Below, piece by piece: positions 11,601 through 18,988 of a stretch of 48,929 nucleotides of DNA. The position numbers were made by a program, and so were the translations under genes. The stretch is from a virus. The stretch lies in the IMG/VR virus record IMGVR_UViG_3300005581_000022, positions 1 through 48,929 of that record; one strand, written 5' to 3'. The number at the start of each line of letters is the position of its first letter. Positions within the stretch are counted from its first letter, which is position 1. The notes below the pieces were generated by a model. That model saw nothing but the letters and a program-made list of their open reading frames with translations. It was not told the origin of the DNA and ran no database searches.

Positions 11601-13315
11601 CTAGTCCAACTCCCCTGATCATTACAAACAGAACCACCAACTTCTCCCCAACCATTTTGAAATTCTTGTGCTTGCATATATACTTCAATCATACTACCTT
11701 TTTCAGAATATTTACATATACCAACTGGTAACTTTATATTACATATTGACGTAACTAAACCGTTAATAATATTCAAAATCCCATTTAAAAAACCTACTAT
11801 GTGTCCAAATAATGTTAATAATATACATATAATTGTATAAAGTGGGTTAAAGTTAGTATCTAACCTATTGGTTGGGAATTTATTGACACCATCACCGTTT
11901 AATATATCTTTTATACCAATGAACCCTCTAGCCTCATCACCAAAAGGACCACCTATTTTCTGCATCCTACCGATATACTGTTTAACGGTATATACTTTTT
12001 TCCATCTAAATGGAAAAAACTCTTCTAAGTAGTTATATTGATTTGTTAAATCATTTGCATATGGTGTATTATCAGTTATTGTTGATAGTTGTTGATTTAA
12101 AGTAAAATCTGTACTGTTTTTTAACTCGTTAATCCCATATTCCCTAAAGTTAAAATTGTTGTTTGTGTTAGGTACTAAGTATTTAGCCCTTTCTCTTAAT
12201 TTTTTATCACTAGATGTTGCATCCATAGATACCCTAAAACGATAATCACCTTCAGTAGAAACTCCTTTTATACCATCAGGTGACGGTATTAAATTACCAA
12301 ACTCATCAGTAACTACCTTTCTAATATTCATTGGTACTAATACCGACCAATTACCGTTATCATCGATAGAATTATCTTTAAAGGTAAATTTCTCAATGTT
12401 ACCGTCTACAGTTCTTCTAATTGCCTCAATTTTACCAGAACCAGTTATAACCTCATTTAATTTACCCATCTCACGGGCAGGTTTACAATTTTTATTTAAT
12501 GAATCTTTTTCATCATCAGTAAAAATACTACCCATAAAAATTGCGGTAGGTACTAATTCTAAACTGTCTATTGATATGTCTAATCTATTTATACCTAAAC
12601 CACTACCAACACTTAAACTATCACACCAATATGGTTCAACTCTAATCGGTAAGTTTTGTGAAAATATTTGTGGTAGACTATCTAAGTTATTTGAAGATTT
12701 AAATTTAAATCTATCTTTAAATAGATTATCACTATAACCTTGATCAATTAATTCAAATGGACGAACAGATAAAAATCCGATATCACTAACGTCCATATCA
12801 TAATGTAAGAAATGATCACCTACAGGTACCCCAAATAGTATATAGTCACCCGCAGAATTAGTAGTTGTAGTGTATTTATAATATTTTTCATAAATTTCTA
12901 ATGTAGTACTATCATCTAATATCTGTCTTTTCTTAGGAAAAGTACCAACTGGTGTATGATCTAATTTTTGTTGGTTACTTGGTAATACATTGTATCTTAT
13001 ACCATTCTTATTTTTTTGATCAGGAAATGGTTCTGTGTATGGATATATCGCAGACTTTACTGGATCATTTAAATCTCCATCTTCTACAGGTACAAATACC
13101 GAAACTCTTACGTTTGGTACACCGAAACCATTATTAATGATTACTCTACCCGCAATTACACCATATTCCGCACAATAACTGTTGTATTCATCTTTTTGTG
13201 AAATTTTTAAACTTAATATTTCTAAATGATCATAGTTTTGAGTTAAGTCAAGATTGACCTTCAAATAACCATTATCCTCACCAGGTGTTGTCCTAATTCT
13301 ATATGATTTAGACAT
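8666..13315 (-). CDS. Giant baseplate protein (1549 aa) with regulatory-like beta domain, hydrophobic hairpin and Cys-rich core
   Basis: Starts at the ATG at 13315 (MSKSYRIRTTPGEDNG). Residues about 47-175 look like a carboxypeptidase-regulatory-type beta sandwich: a GVIAGRVIINNGFGVPNVRV strand pair and a later SAGDYILFGVPVGDH segment. Residues about 487-525 form a strongly hydrophobic double segment (TIICILLTLFGHIVG, then a second helix) able to enter a membrane. Residues about 530-840 contain a dense set of CxxC and CC motifs (for example CDKC, CKKC, CCSKCC, CSNC), which could bind metal or form disulfides. The rest is Asn/Thr-rich, like its neighbours. Position after gp6-like and membrane-protein genes makes it a likely outer baseplate or membrane-contact component. 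The exact role is unknown. Confidence 0.8.
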   Translation of the reverse strand: MSKSYRIRTTPGEDNGYLKVNLDLTQNYDHLEILSLKISQKDEYNSYCAEYGVIAGRVIINNGFGVPNVRVSVFVPVEDGDLNDPVKSAIYPYTEPFPDQKNKNGIRYNVLPSNQQKLDHTPVGTFPKKRQILDDSTTLEIYEKYYKYTTTTNSAGDYILFGVPVGDHFLHYDMDVSDIGFLSVRPFELIDQGYSDNLFKDRFKFKSSNNLDSLPQIFSQNLPIRVEPYWCDSLSVGSGLGINRLDISIDSLELVPTAIFMGSIFTDDEKDSLNKNCKPAREMGKLNEVITGSGKIEAIRRTVDGNIEKFTFKDNSIDDNGNWSVLVPMNIRKVVTDEFGNLIPSPDGIKGVSTEGDYRFRVSMDATSSDKKLRERAKYLVPNTNNNFNFREYGINELKNSTDFTLNQQLSTITDNTPYANDLTNQYNYLEEFFPFRWKKVYTVKQYIGRMQKIGGPFGDEARGFIGIKDILNGDGVNKFPTNRLDTNFNPLYTIICILLTLFGHIVGFLNGILNIINGLVTSICNIKLPVGICKYSEKGSMIEVYMQAQEFQNGWGEVGGSVCNDQGSWTRCNREYSPCIDTTSLGGGEPDDCGPIGIESAEWRVINANTPNAKIQKPGITPNDPWVDVNPLGGTYNGITFYSQGGNGGTGYFPIYLAQGNNDVVGNTYVYAPQTPGGYTYNWSSSSCNWTNGSMDNGCRRFRTGTLDNVWYEDATCDKCDLLDDCPPNTIKVFRVCWGLKMKCIFGELLCKKCKDICGGTPHSCCSNTAYDCPDNSVNCGDSTGCCSKCCIKVPLIPLKCADEGKEYKLTLIETPFGGDSGCNVQYVEPFSCSNCGGTQTPGIKDWVSCVMEPVAVFLRMLKFDFYNDWVGGTLYFPLVKRTYKLKKRKRKFGQIKKDKFCDFDCKERGPISGPTFTNNFQGDPTFKQWRIKIPSNFFTPPTIVVNDCIAKVKSRRVTDWYGTNENDLQTPNLNLAVQELEFKGKNTNFEGCKIVFNNFLVFQNTFNSFGVQYEIKDRTIQGEHGKPEYVETEDANGNSTWTNIGGHGHHRNICDNTRMMERKEYFKTSLDCVDSTNYVPSEDEGQDGFGTITQSEPEDVVSESSNCSTYSCLPNCSSNGVAPCIGSTTEYDNFSKLIKHGLITWAEGSIYYTPYIPKGDVKYNSNEYKANLMLPTTIMELGSSTYCDIDDIPFIMDVIPPTTFNVSYEDVKYKLGTLLINGTTGNRNILKFEDKGDISLNLRSYVEFSCTKAICVNTSASVNHSQIGVDIIDKNDIGIEIGNCFLRFNHDEDIRSYFCKRFNGYKASNLTFHHQRPGSLEFDNVYNTYPEISLSDGFNLFYNLEGQQILSEYNDGDSFIPGDACGYKKTNGSGDYFYGLAPGQTSSFINYPNGNQTINFGETAQLDGVDEINQLVTIEDPNSPYNFVTTQADPNNGSNLVNGIKFNRTQTPYFLYFGLVPGKTALHRTVSQFFADLIDAVTLEGLNASNDTVSENINNSPNINNTGNNPFTVYKTCLGETLIQTIQVGNTVPLTTSGVTNTTLLNG

Positions 13316-13339
13316 AAAAATCCCACTTTTTTTTCTTTT

Positions 13340-13714
13340 TTATTTTTTGTTTTCAAAAATTTCGATATCGTCAATATTTTCTTCTACATAACTTGTAGTA
13401 TCTCTGAATTGATTTTCTCTTTTTTTAGTCTCTCTTTTAATTTTAAATTCCGCGTATTTTGTAAATATCCCCATAAATACTGCCTTAAATTTTTTACTAA
13501 CTTTAGGTAATGATTTAGGAAAGAAAAACGAAATAAATATTTGTCCAACAAGAACTAAAATAATTAAAGGTATCGCAATTACTATAACTAAAAACGCAAT
13601 AAGTCTAAATAGAAAATTACCTCCTGCTAAATCTGAAGGTATTATATTTAATGTTTGTTCTTCATTTATTTCATTTGCCAAACCTGATGATTGATTACAT
13701 GTATTACATCCCAT
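13340..13714 (-). CDS. Small membrane protein in the baseplate operon, 124 aa
   Basis: Start ATG at 13714 (MGCNTCNQSSG). Residues 1-30 are polar with a CxxC pair (Cys3, Cys6). Residues about 34-65 are almost wholly aliphatic and aromatic, enough for one long helix or a tight hairpin. The remainder is a basic then acidic cytoplasmic-type tail rich in Lys and Glu, ending EIFENKK. It has no signal-peptide cleavage site. It lies between the gp6-like wedge gene and the 1549-aa giant with gaps of 50 and 24 bp. Membrane proteins are unusual inside a wedge operon. It might help assembly at the inner membrane, or take part in injection with the hydrophobic giant next to it. No family is recognised. 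Confidence 0.7.
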   Translation of the reverse strand: MGCNTCNQSSGLANEINEEQTLNIIPSDLAGGNFLFRLIAFLVIVIAIPLIILVLVGQIFISFFFPKSLPKVSKKFKAVFMGIFTKYAEFKIKRETKKRENQFRDTTSYVEENIDDIEIFENKK

Positions 13715-13764
13715 AACTTTTTATTTTTTTATTAAAACTAACTATATTTTTTAAAAAGTAATTA

Positions 13765-15594
13765 TTAAGATGTAGAAATAGTCACTTTTATATCTTTATT
13801 TGGGTATTTAATCTCAAACATACCGTTAGGTTGTCCAAATAAAGTATATTTACCCAATAAATCTATCTGTCTAGTAGTATCATCAATATATGGTTGTGCA
13901 ATCTCATTTAATGAATATTTTCCATTTTCATTCACTTTATTATATACTCTTAAATCCGTAACGTTTAATACACCACCAACATTATTAATATTTTCAATAA
14001 GTTGTGAGACGTATATGTTGTCACCCATTTCCCACTTATTAATATCAAAATAACTTGTAACACTACTAACAACTCCCGCAATAATATCTCCTTTAGGGAT
14101 TGATTTCTCCGCAAAAATGTCTATTTCAAATCCTAAGTTAATTACTCTACCATTTTTAACGGTAACAAAATCATTAATCATTCTATAATCTGCCAAATAT
14201 TCTGCGATATTCTGTTTTAATGTAGATGTCGCCTCAGTAGTTAATTTAGAGTTTGAGTCTAACGCCAAAATAGATACGTTAATTTTATTTCTTTCTTCCC
14301 AAACACCCGTTCTAAATGGTACCCCAAATTTACCAGGCATTAATGGTATTCTCGATTGATAATCCTTAATAGTTACACATCTGTCTTGTGCGGAAAAGTT
14401 ATATCTCACCAAATTTCTAACTTCATCAATAGATGGTTCCGATTTACCTCCTAACGCAGGTATTGGGTTATTAACTGAAATACTATTTCTTATGATTCTG
14501 TTTATATCTGATGAATCACCGTTAATTACCACATTTATAGTACCTAAATTATTAATAACATTAACACCAATATTACTATCTTCTCCACCACCAACTCTAT
14601 ATCTTACATAGATAGTGTTATTAGTAGGTGGAATTTGTCCCAATGATAAGTTGTTCACTGTTTGTCCAATTCTATCAATTTGTCCTTTACAACCAACAAA
14701 ACTATTTAATTCTGAAGTATCTGCGTCACCCGCACCGAATATAATTTTACAGAAACCATTGTCTGTAAATTCATTAATAAATCTACGAGGTGCGTTTAAC
14801 CATTTACCTACAGATATACCTTCTCTATCAGATATTGTATTATCATCTATTACATAAACTTCCGCCTGTGCCAATGCAGGTACCTCATACCAACTTAAAC
14901 TAAAATCATTAAATTCTTCTTCGGTTGGTTGGTTTACTAAATTAGTACCTTCTTTTGTAATAATGTTTTCTATTGAAAGTACGTTATCTTCTGGTAATAT
15001 GATTTCTAAAAACGGTCTATAATCACTTCTACTTAATGTTCTTTTATAAGTTTTAGTAATACCATTTAACATAATTTCTCTTTTGGTAAGTGTATAGTTT
15101 TGAATTATTCCACTTCCGTCAATGTTTGGTACTATTAATCTATTAGGGATACCTCCAGTAGTAAATGGAGATGAAAAATCAGAATCTTCCATTAATTCGA
15201 ATACTTTACCTGCACCTGTGGCTTGTGAACCTTTTAAAATTTTAGGTGCGTAACTTATATCAAATGTGTCACCTTTAACTGGAATATTAGTTACTTTCCA
15301 GTCAACTATCGTAATACTCGGTCTTTTACCAGGTATATTTAATCCAAAAGTTCTTGCCAACTCTAATAGTGAAGATCTTTCTTGTGCGTAACTAATTTGT
15401 GTTTCATTAAACATTCTATCGGTATGGAAAGATAACATATCCCCAACCGCAGCGTTTAATTCCAAAAGCATCATACCTACAGATGCATCATTAAAATCTG
15501 AGAATATTTCTGGATAATATTTTTGTATGAACTCTATTAATTGTTGTCTAACATCTGAGAAGTTCCTAGCGTTGTAATCTATTTTTTTAGCCAT
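13765..15594 (-). CDS. Baseplate wedge protein, gp6/J-like
   Basis: A 609-residue protein, close to the length of T4 gp6 (660). The N-terminus (MAKKIDYNARNFSDVRQQL, then a YYPEIFSDFNDASVGMMLLE segment and a stretch with HTDRMFNE and QISYAQERSSLLELAR) is the classic opening of T4-type gp6 / Baseplate_J proteins. The middle contains the expected FGAGDAD and YRVGGGEDSN beta segments, and the region after residue 370 has the GKSEPSIDEVRNLVRYNFS and CVTIKDYQSRIPLMPGKFG motifs typical of the family. In T4, gp6 dimers form the inner ring of wedges around the hub. The gene lies 2 bp downstream of the gp25-like gene, the usual partner. The call is strong although made by eye. Confidence 0.93.
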   Translation of the reverse strand: MAKKIDYNARNFSDVRQQLIEFIQKYYPEIFSDFNDASVGMMLLELNAAVGDMLSFHTDRMFNETQISYAQERSSLLELARTFGLNIPGKRPSITIVDWKVTNIPVKGDTFDISYAPKILKGSQATGAGKVFELMEDSDFSSPFTTGGIPNRLIVPNIDGSGIIQNYTLTKREIMLNGITKTYKRTLSRSDYRPFLEIILPEDNVLSIENIITKEGTNLVNQPTEEEFNDFSLSWYEVPALAQAEVYVIDDNTISDREGISVGKWLNAPRRFINEFTDNGFCKIIFGAGDADTSELNSFVGCKGQIDRIGQTVNNLSLGQIPPTNNTIYVRYRVGGGEDSNIGVNVINNLGTINVVINGDSSDINRIIRNSISVNNPIPALGGKSEPSIDEVRNLVRYNFSAQDRCVTIKDYQSRIPLMPGKFGVPFRTGVWEERNKINVSILALDSNSKLTTEATSTLKQNIAEYLADYRMINDFVTVKNGRVINLGFEIDIFAEKSIPKGDIIAGVVSSVTSYFDINKWEMGDNIYVSQLIENINNVGGVLNVTDLRVYNKVNENGKYSLNEIAQPYIDDTTRQIDLLGKYTLFGQPNGMFEIKYPNKDIKVTISTS

Positions 15595-15596
15595 AT

Positions 15597-15980
15597 TTAA
15601 AATGTTAATGTAATCGTATCTGTACTTGTGAATGTCCCCTCAATAACTGTATAGGTTAATTCCACAATAATTAATTCTTCTATTGTATCATTTCTAAATG
15701 ATATATCGTTAATCAATAAATTAGGTATGAATCTAGTAATAGTTTGATTCAGATTATCCTTAATTTCTTCTTGTGTTATTTCATCATTGGGTTCAAAGAT
15801 GAATTTTTTAAGATCACTACCAAATTCTGGTAGATATAACCTTTCTCCCTTATTAGTTAACAATAAATGTAATAAGTCTGCCCTAATTGCATCCTTATCA
15901 GTTTTATTCATTTTAAAATAGGAACCATCGGAACTATCTCTAAAAGGGAAATCAATATTTATATATCTAGTCTTTGCCAT
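15597..15980 (-). CDS. Baseplate wedge protein, gp25-like
   Basis: A 127-residue protein, typical for the GPW/gp25 family (T4 gp25 is 132 aa). It shows the family pattern: an opening INIDFPFRDSSDGSYFK, then a helix DKDAIRADLLHLLLTNKGE, the diagnostic ERLYLPEFGSDLKKFIFEP segment at about residues 46-64 (the EPR/LPEFG core of gp25), an amphipathic helix, and a beta-rich C-terminus. In T4 it joins the wedge core to the sheath and helps start sheath assembly. It is directly followed by gp6-like. Its ATG is only 3 nt downstream of a TATTTATATAA box, which matters for interpreting that box. Confidence 0.93.
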   Translation of the reverse strand: MAKTRYINIDFPFRDSSDGSYFKMNKTDKDAIRADLLHLLLTNKGERLYLPEFGSDLKKFIFEPNDEITQEEIKDNLNQTITRFIPNLLINDISFRNDTIEELIIVELTYTVIEGTFTSTDTITLTF

Positions 15981-15983
15981 TGT

Positions 15984-15994
15984 TTATATAAATA
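15984..15994 (-). promoter_or_regulatory. TATTTATATAA box upstream of gp25-like
   Basis: Exact TATTTATATAA on the coding strand, preceded by AA, ending 3 nt before the ATG at 15980. The same box lies 10-16 nt before other starts. The very short spacing here argues against a simple -10 element for this gene, unless transcription starts at or inside the start codon. Confidence 0.4.
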
Positions 15995-16041
15995 TTGTAC
16001 TATAAATTTTTTGAAAAGAAATGGTAAAATATTAAAAAATT

Positions 16042-18123
16042 TTATTTACACTCAACCTTCATATTAAATATTGTTCTATCTAATGGTGAGAAAACAATTA
16101 TGTTAATGGTGAAATCTTTTTGTTCTTTTGTGATAGTAAATGATGAATTTTTCTTCATTATAGGTCCATAAGATTTATATTTACCACCTAATTGTGTATT
16201 ATAATCTCCCATGTTTTCATTTTTAGTAATGTCAATATTTATGTTTTTTATTTCATCAGTTACTTTTTTAGCCTCAGTATCACCTTGTTTAAAAATGGAA
16301 TCTACTTTAAGTTTACCACCAACACTACCAATCGCAGCATTAATACTTTCTACTAAACCTTCTTTTTCCTTATAATACATTAATTCACCAACAAAATTTC
16401 TTGGTGTATTAGTTGTAGAACTTAAGTCATCATCTTTGGTTGTATTAATATAGTGAATCATACTTTTTGGTTGTATGTATAACATTTTCTTTCTTTCATC
16501 TGCACTTAATGCAACTTGTTTATATTCATTATTCCAAACATCACCCATAAATCCACTAAAGAATTCTTGATCACCGTATTTCACATAAAATGCGTCTGGA
16601 ACAACTAGTGAATCAAAGGAAATTGTTATAGTATTACCTTCACCTACTGGGAATGCACTATTCACTGCCTTAGATACGAAATTATTTGCCTTTACACCTC
16701 TACCCCCTTTGGTTTCTGCGTTATAATTACACTTTAATGGGGGTGGTGGTTCCGCTCTACATAAACAAGATGGTTCAATTCTTATTGGTTTCTCTGTAGG
16801 ACAAACACAGTCACCCTTATCATTTTCTACTAAATCTCCAGTACATTCACATTTTTTCTTTTCTAAATTATATTCCGTACATTCATCACATTTAGGACAA
16901 CTACAATCTGGTAATACAGGTATTTTACCTGCCACATCACAGTAACACTTGCCGTCTATTGTATATGTCCCTTCTTTACATTTACATTCACCTTTTTCGT
17001 CTTTTTCCATACATTTAGGACAAGGACATCCACATTTCTCATCTGGTAAAATTTTAAATTCTTTATCACAATAACATTTACCATCAGGACCTTTATTTAA
17101 ACCTGATATACATTCACATTCACCGCCCTTAACTAATCTCTCCATACAATCAGGACATTCTTTTTCATCCTCTTCTCTACATTTACAATCTTCTTTAATT
17201 TGACCCGGAGGACATTCACATAGTTTGGTTTCTTTATTATAAATCAAACCATCGGGACACTTACATTTACCATCTACGTCTTTTTGCATACAGGGATCAG
17301 TACATAGTTCTTCATCTTTAAGTGTATAACAAACATTTGCGGTAACTGCGACAATTTGTCCAGGATTAAGTCCACCTTGACTAATTAATTTCACCCACAT
17401 CTCATCAACATTATCCTTAGTGTACATTGTACCACCCTCAATATATTTTACTGTTGCGTTAGGATCTACTCTTAAACCAATTGTTTTACCGTCTTTGTCT
17501 AATGTAGTTTTTATTGATTCAAATAAATTTTTTGCCCTATCAGACGCCAATTTTGTATTTGTTTTCTGACTTCCTGTATAACTTGGCTTTGGTAATTTTT
17601 TACCACTAAACGGTTTAAATTCAAAGTCTGTACAAACCCCACCATAACCTGAATCAGGTTTAATTTCCCATTTTTTACAATAGTTATTATCCCATCGAGG
17701 TTCTACAATACCCGAATAATAGTTACTCGCAAACCCTTGAAGAGTGATGTCTCTGATATACATAGTACCACTATCTAAACCTTTTTTATATTCAGGATTA
17801 GAGTTAATTATTAGTCTTACTGAATTTAAAAAATTTTCTACCGCTTTTGATCCTGTAGGTACATCCACCTTAAATCTACCTGTTGCCTTTACTATAAAAC
17901 ATTCCGTTTTATCTGCAGTTTGGTTTTGTTCACCTTTAGAATCGACTTTAGTTTCTTGATTTTGTTCCGTTTTTTCTCCTTCGGGTTTATTCTCCGTTGG
18001 TTTAGTTTCCGCAGGTTTATCTTCCCCTGTTTCCGCACTAGTACTTACCTCAGTAATAGGTGTCCCTTTCTCATACACCATCAAATTTTTTATCCTATCT
18101 AATTCCTCAAATAAATTTCTCAT
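16042..18123 (-). CDS. Virion-associated protein with targeting-like N-terminus, OmpA-like domain and EGF-like Cys repeats, 693 aa
   Basis: I start it at the ATG at 18123 (MRNLFEELDRIKN); the open frame extends to a TTG at 18135. Residues 1-26 form a short amphipathic helix ending in a PITE site, like several other proteins here. Residues about 27-74 are a Glu/Lys/Thr/Pro linker. Residues about 76-266 resemble an OmpA-type domain: ITLQGFAS, then KLASDRAKNLFESIK (the N..L(S/A)..RA..V helix), then YIEGGT. Residues about 274-456 hold roughly 32 cysteines in repeated CxC...CPxC units similar to EGF/TIL modules, rare in phages. A PPPP linker leads to a 230-residue C-terminal domain of unknown type. 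It is first in the run leading to gp25/gp6. A peptidoglycan- or surface-contact role is inferred. Confidence 0.8.
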   Translation of the reverse strand: MRNLFEELDRIKNLMVYEKGTPITEVSTSAETGEDKPAETKPTENKPEGEKTEQNQETKVDSKGEQNQTADKTECFIVKATGRFKVDVPTGSKAVENFLNSVRLIINSNPEYKKGLDSGTMYIRDITLQGFASNYYSGIVEPRWDNNYCKKWEIKPDSGYGGVCTDFEFKPFSGKKLPKPSYTGSQKTNTKLASDRAKNLFESIKTTLDKDGKTIGLRVDPNATVKYIEGGTMYTKDNVDEMWVKLISQGGLNPGQIVAVTANVCYTLKDEELCTDPCMQKDVDGKCKCPDGLIYNKETKLCECPPGQIKEDCKCREEDEKECPDCMERLVKGGECECISGLNKGPDGKCYCDKEFKILPDEKCGCPCPKCMEKDEKGECKCKEGTYTIDGKCYCDVAGKIPVLPDCSCPKCDECTEYNLEKKKCECTGDLVENDKGDCVCPTEKPIRIEPSCLCRAEPPPPLKCNYNAETKGGRGVKANNFVSKAVNSAFPVGEGNTITISFDSLVVPDAFYVKYGDQEFFSGFMGDVWNNEYKQVALSADERKKMLYIQPKSMIHYINTTKDDDLSSTTNTPRNFVGELMYYKEKEGLVESINAAIGSVGGKLKVDSIFKQGDTEAKKVTDEIKNINIDITKNENMGDYNTQLGGKYKSYGPIMKKNSSFTITKEQKDFTINIIVFSPLDRTIFNMKVECK

Positions 18124-18139
18124 ACTTTTAACCAATTTT

Positions 18140-18171
18140 TTTGGCAGTTAAAAAAATATATACTATATTTG
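18140..18171 (+). promoter_or_regulatory. Bacteroidetes-type promoter of the metalloprotease gene
   Basis: TTTG at 18140-18143 and TATATTTG at 18164-18171 are separated by exactly 20 bases, matching the Bacteroidetes primary-sigma consensus TTTG-N19-21-TAnnTTTG. Read as a sigma70 promoter it is TTGGCA-N17-TATATT. Transcription would start about 15 nt before the ATG at 18193. Confidence 0.75.
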
Positions 18172-18182
18172 TTATATAAATA
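18172..18182 (-). promoter_or_regulatory. TATTTATATAA box between divergent genes
   Basis: Exact TATTTATATAA on the minus strand, about 48 nt upstream of the 693-aa gene's ATG at 18123, preceded by G rather than A. On the plus strand it reads TTATATAAATA and lies just downstream of the metalloprotease promoter, so its target is ambiguous. Confidence 0.35.
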
Positions 18183-18192
18183 CTTAACAACT

Positions 18193-18750
18193 ATGAAAAA
18201 AATACTTTTATCCCTTTTATTTTTAAATAGTATTATATGTTTTTCTCAGAAAAACTTTACTATGGAGGAGTTTAATTCTATCACAAATAATGGTGAGAAA
18301 TGGAAAAAAGATATTAAATTTTTTATGTATGGTAAATACACAAAAGAAGATTCCTTAACTGTAGTTAAAACTATAAATGAATTCAATGATTTGATTGAAA
18401 TTATTACACTTAAATTGGTTAGTGATATAGATTCATCTAACAGTGTGATTTATTTTTTAAGTGACAGTGAATATATTAAATTATATCCTTCAAGTGAAAG
18501 TGGTATAAGGAATTCTATAGGGTTAACAAGTAAGTATTTTGTATTTAAAGATATAGTAGAAAGTAGAGTTCATATCGATATTATAGAGTGTACAAAATAT
18601 CACTGTACTAGTAGTACCATAATTCATGAAATGTTTCACCTATTAGGTTTTAGGCATATAGATGGAGAAAAGAACAGTATTCTGAAGGGTCATACAGAAG
18701 TATTAACCGAAAAAGATAAAGAAATGATTTCTTATTTATATAAACAATAA
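18193..18750 (+). CDS. Secreted matrixin-like zinc metalloprotease
   Basis: Start ATG at 18193; an in-frame upstream ATG at 18169 lies inside the promoter and is rejected. The 185-aa product opens with a signal peptide, MKKILLSLLFLNSIICFSQ, with likely cleavage near residues 18-19, typical of Flavobacteria. The catalytic motif HEMFHLLGFRH (His135, Glu136, His139, Gly142, His145) is a perfect metzincin HExxHxxGxxH. The following NSILKGH, LTEKDKEMISYLY matches the end of matrixin (M10) domains, with Leu154 where the Met-turn methionine is expected. It is the only plus-strand gene, has its own promoter and terminator, and converges on the DUF5522 gene: the signature of an independently acquired accessory gene. 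It probably cuts a periplasmic or extracellular protein; the substrate is unknown. Confidence 0.88.
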   Translation: MKKILLSLLFLNSIICFSQKNFTMEEFNSITNNGEKWKKDIKFFMYGKYTKEDSLTVVKTINEFNDLIEIITLKLVSDIDSSNSVIYFLSDSEYIKLYPSSESGIRNSIGLTSKYFVFKDIVESRVHIDIIECTKYHCTSSTIIHEMFHLLGFRHIDGEKNSILKGHTEVLTEKDKEMISYLYKQ

Positions 18751-18778
18751 AAGTCGGATTTCTCCGACTTTTTTTATT
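18751..18778. terminator. Bidirectional intrinsic terminator
   Basis: AAGTCGGA (18751-18758), a 4-base loop, then TCCGACTT (18763-18770), followed by a T run on the plus strand. On the minus strand the hairpin is followed by TTTTATTG. It starts at the base after the metalloprotease stop codon and lies just past the stop of the DUF5522 gene, so it serves both converging transcripts. Confidence 0.9.
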
Positions 18779-18986
18779 TTAAAGTTTTAGTACCTTTAAT
18801 ATGTTTAGGTTCGTATGGGCAATGTAAACAACCATTTCCACAACAACTTCCCCTTAGTTTATGGTATTCTTCAGTCATTACCATTCTACCCTGATTATCA
18901 TAATAGAACTGATTGGGTTGTAGTTTCGATCCAAATTCCCTTACATATAATTGTTGTACCCAATCCTTAGATGCACCTATATTCAT
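18774..18986 (-). CDS. DUF5522-type small Cys-rich protein
   Basis: A 70-residue protein from the ATG at 18986. Its core, TEEYHKLRGSCCGNGCLHCPY at about residues 38-58, matches the CCG-GC-HCPY cysteine signature of DUF5522, a family of short proteins found mainly in Bacteroidetes chromosomes. The four clustered cysteines plus His suggest a metal or iron-sulfur site, but the biochemical role is unknown. It follows the ribonucleotide reductase by 2 bp and is the last gene before the bidirectional terminator, so it is probably translated along with the reductase. Whether it supports that enzyme (for example in redox or cofactor supply) is speculation. Its presence supports a Bacteroidetes host. 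Confidence 0.82.
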   Translation of the reverse strand: MNIGASKDWVQQLYVREFGSKLQPNQFYYDNQGRMVMTEEYHKLRGSCCGNGCLHCPYEPKHIKGTKTLK

Positions 18987-18988
18987 AA

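Noticed and set aside
18124-18135. TTG start for the 693-aa gene
   Set aside because: The ATG at 18123 gives the leader shared with other proteins; the four extra residues have no support.
18169-18192. Upstream ATG of the metalloprotease (adding 8 residues)
   Set aside because: It lies within the promoter's TAnnTTTG element and would spoil the signal peptide, which begins ideally at the ATG at 18193.
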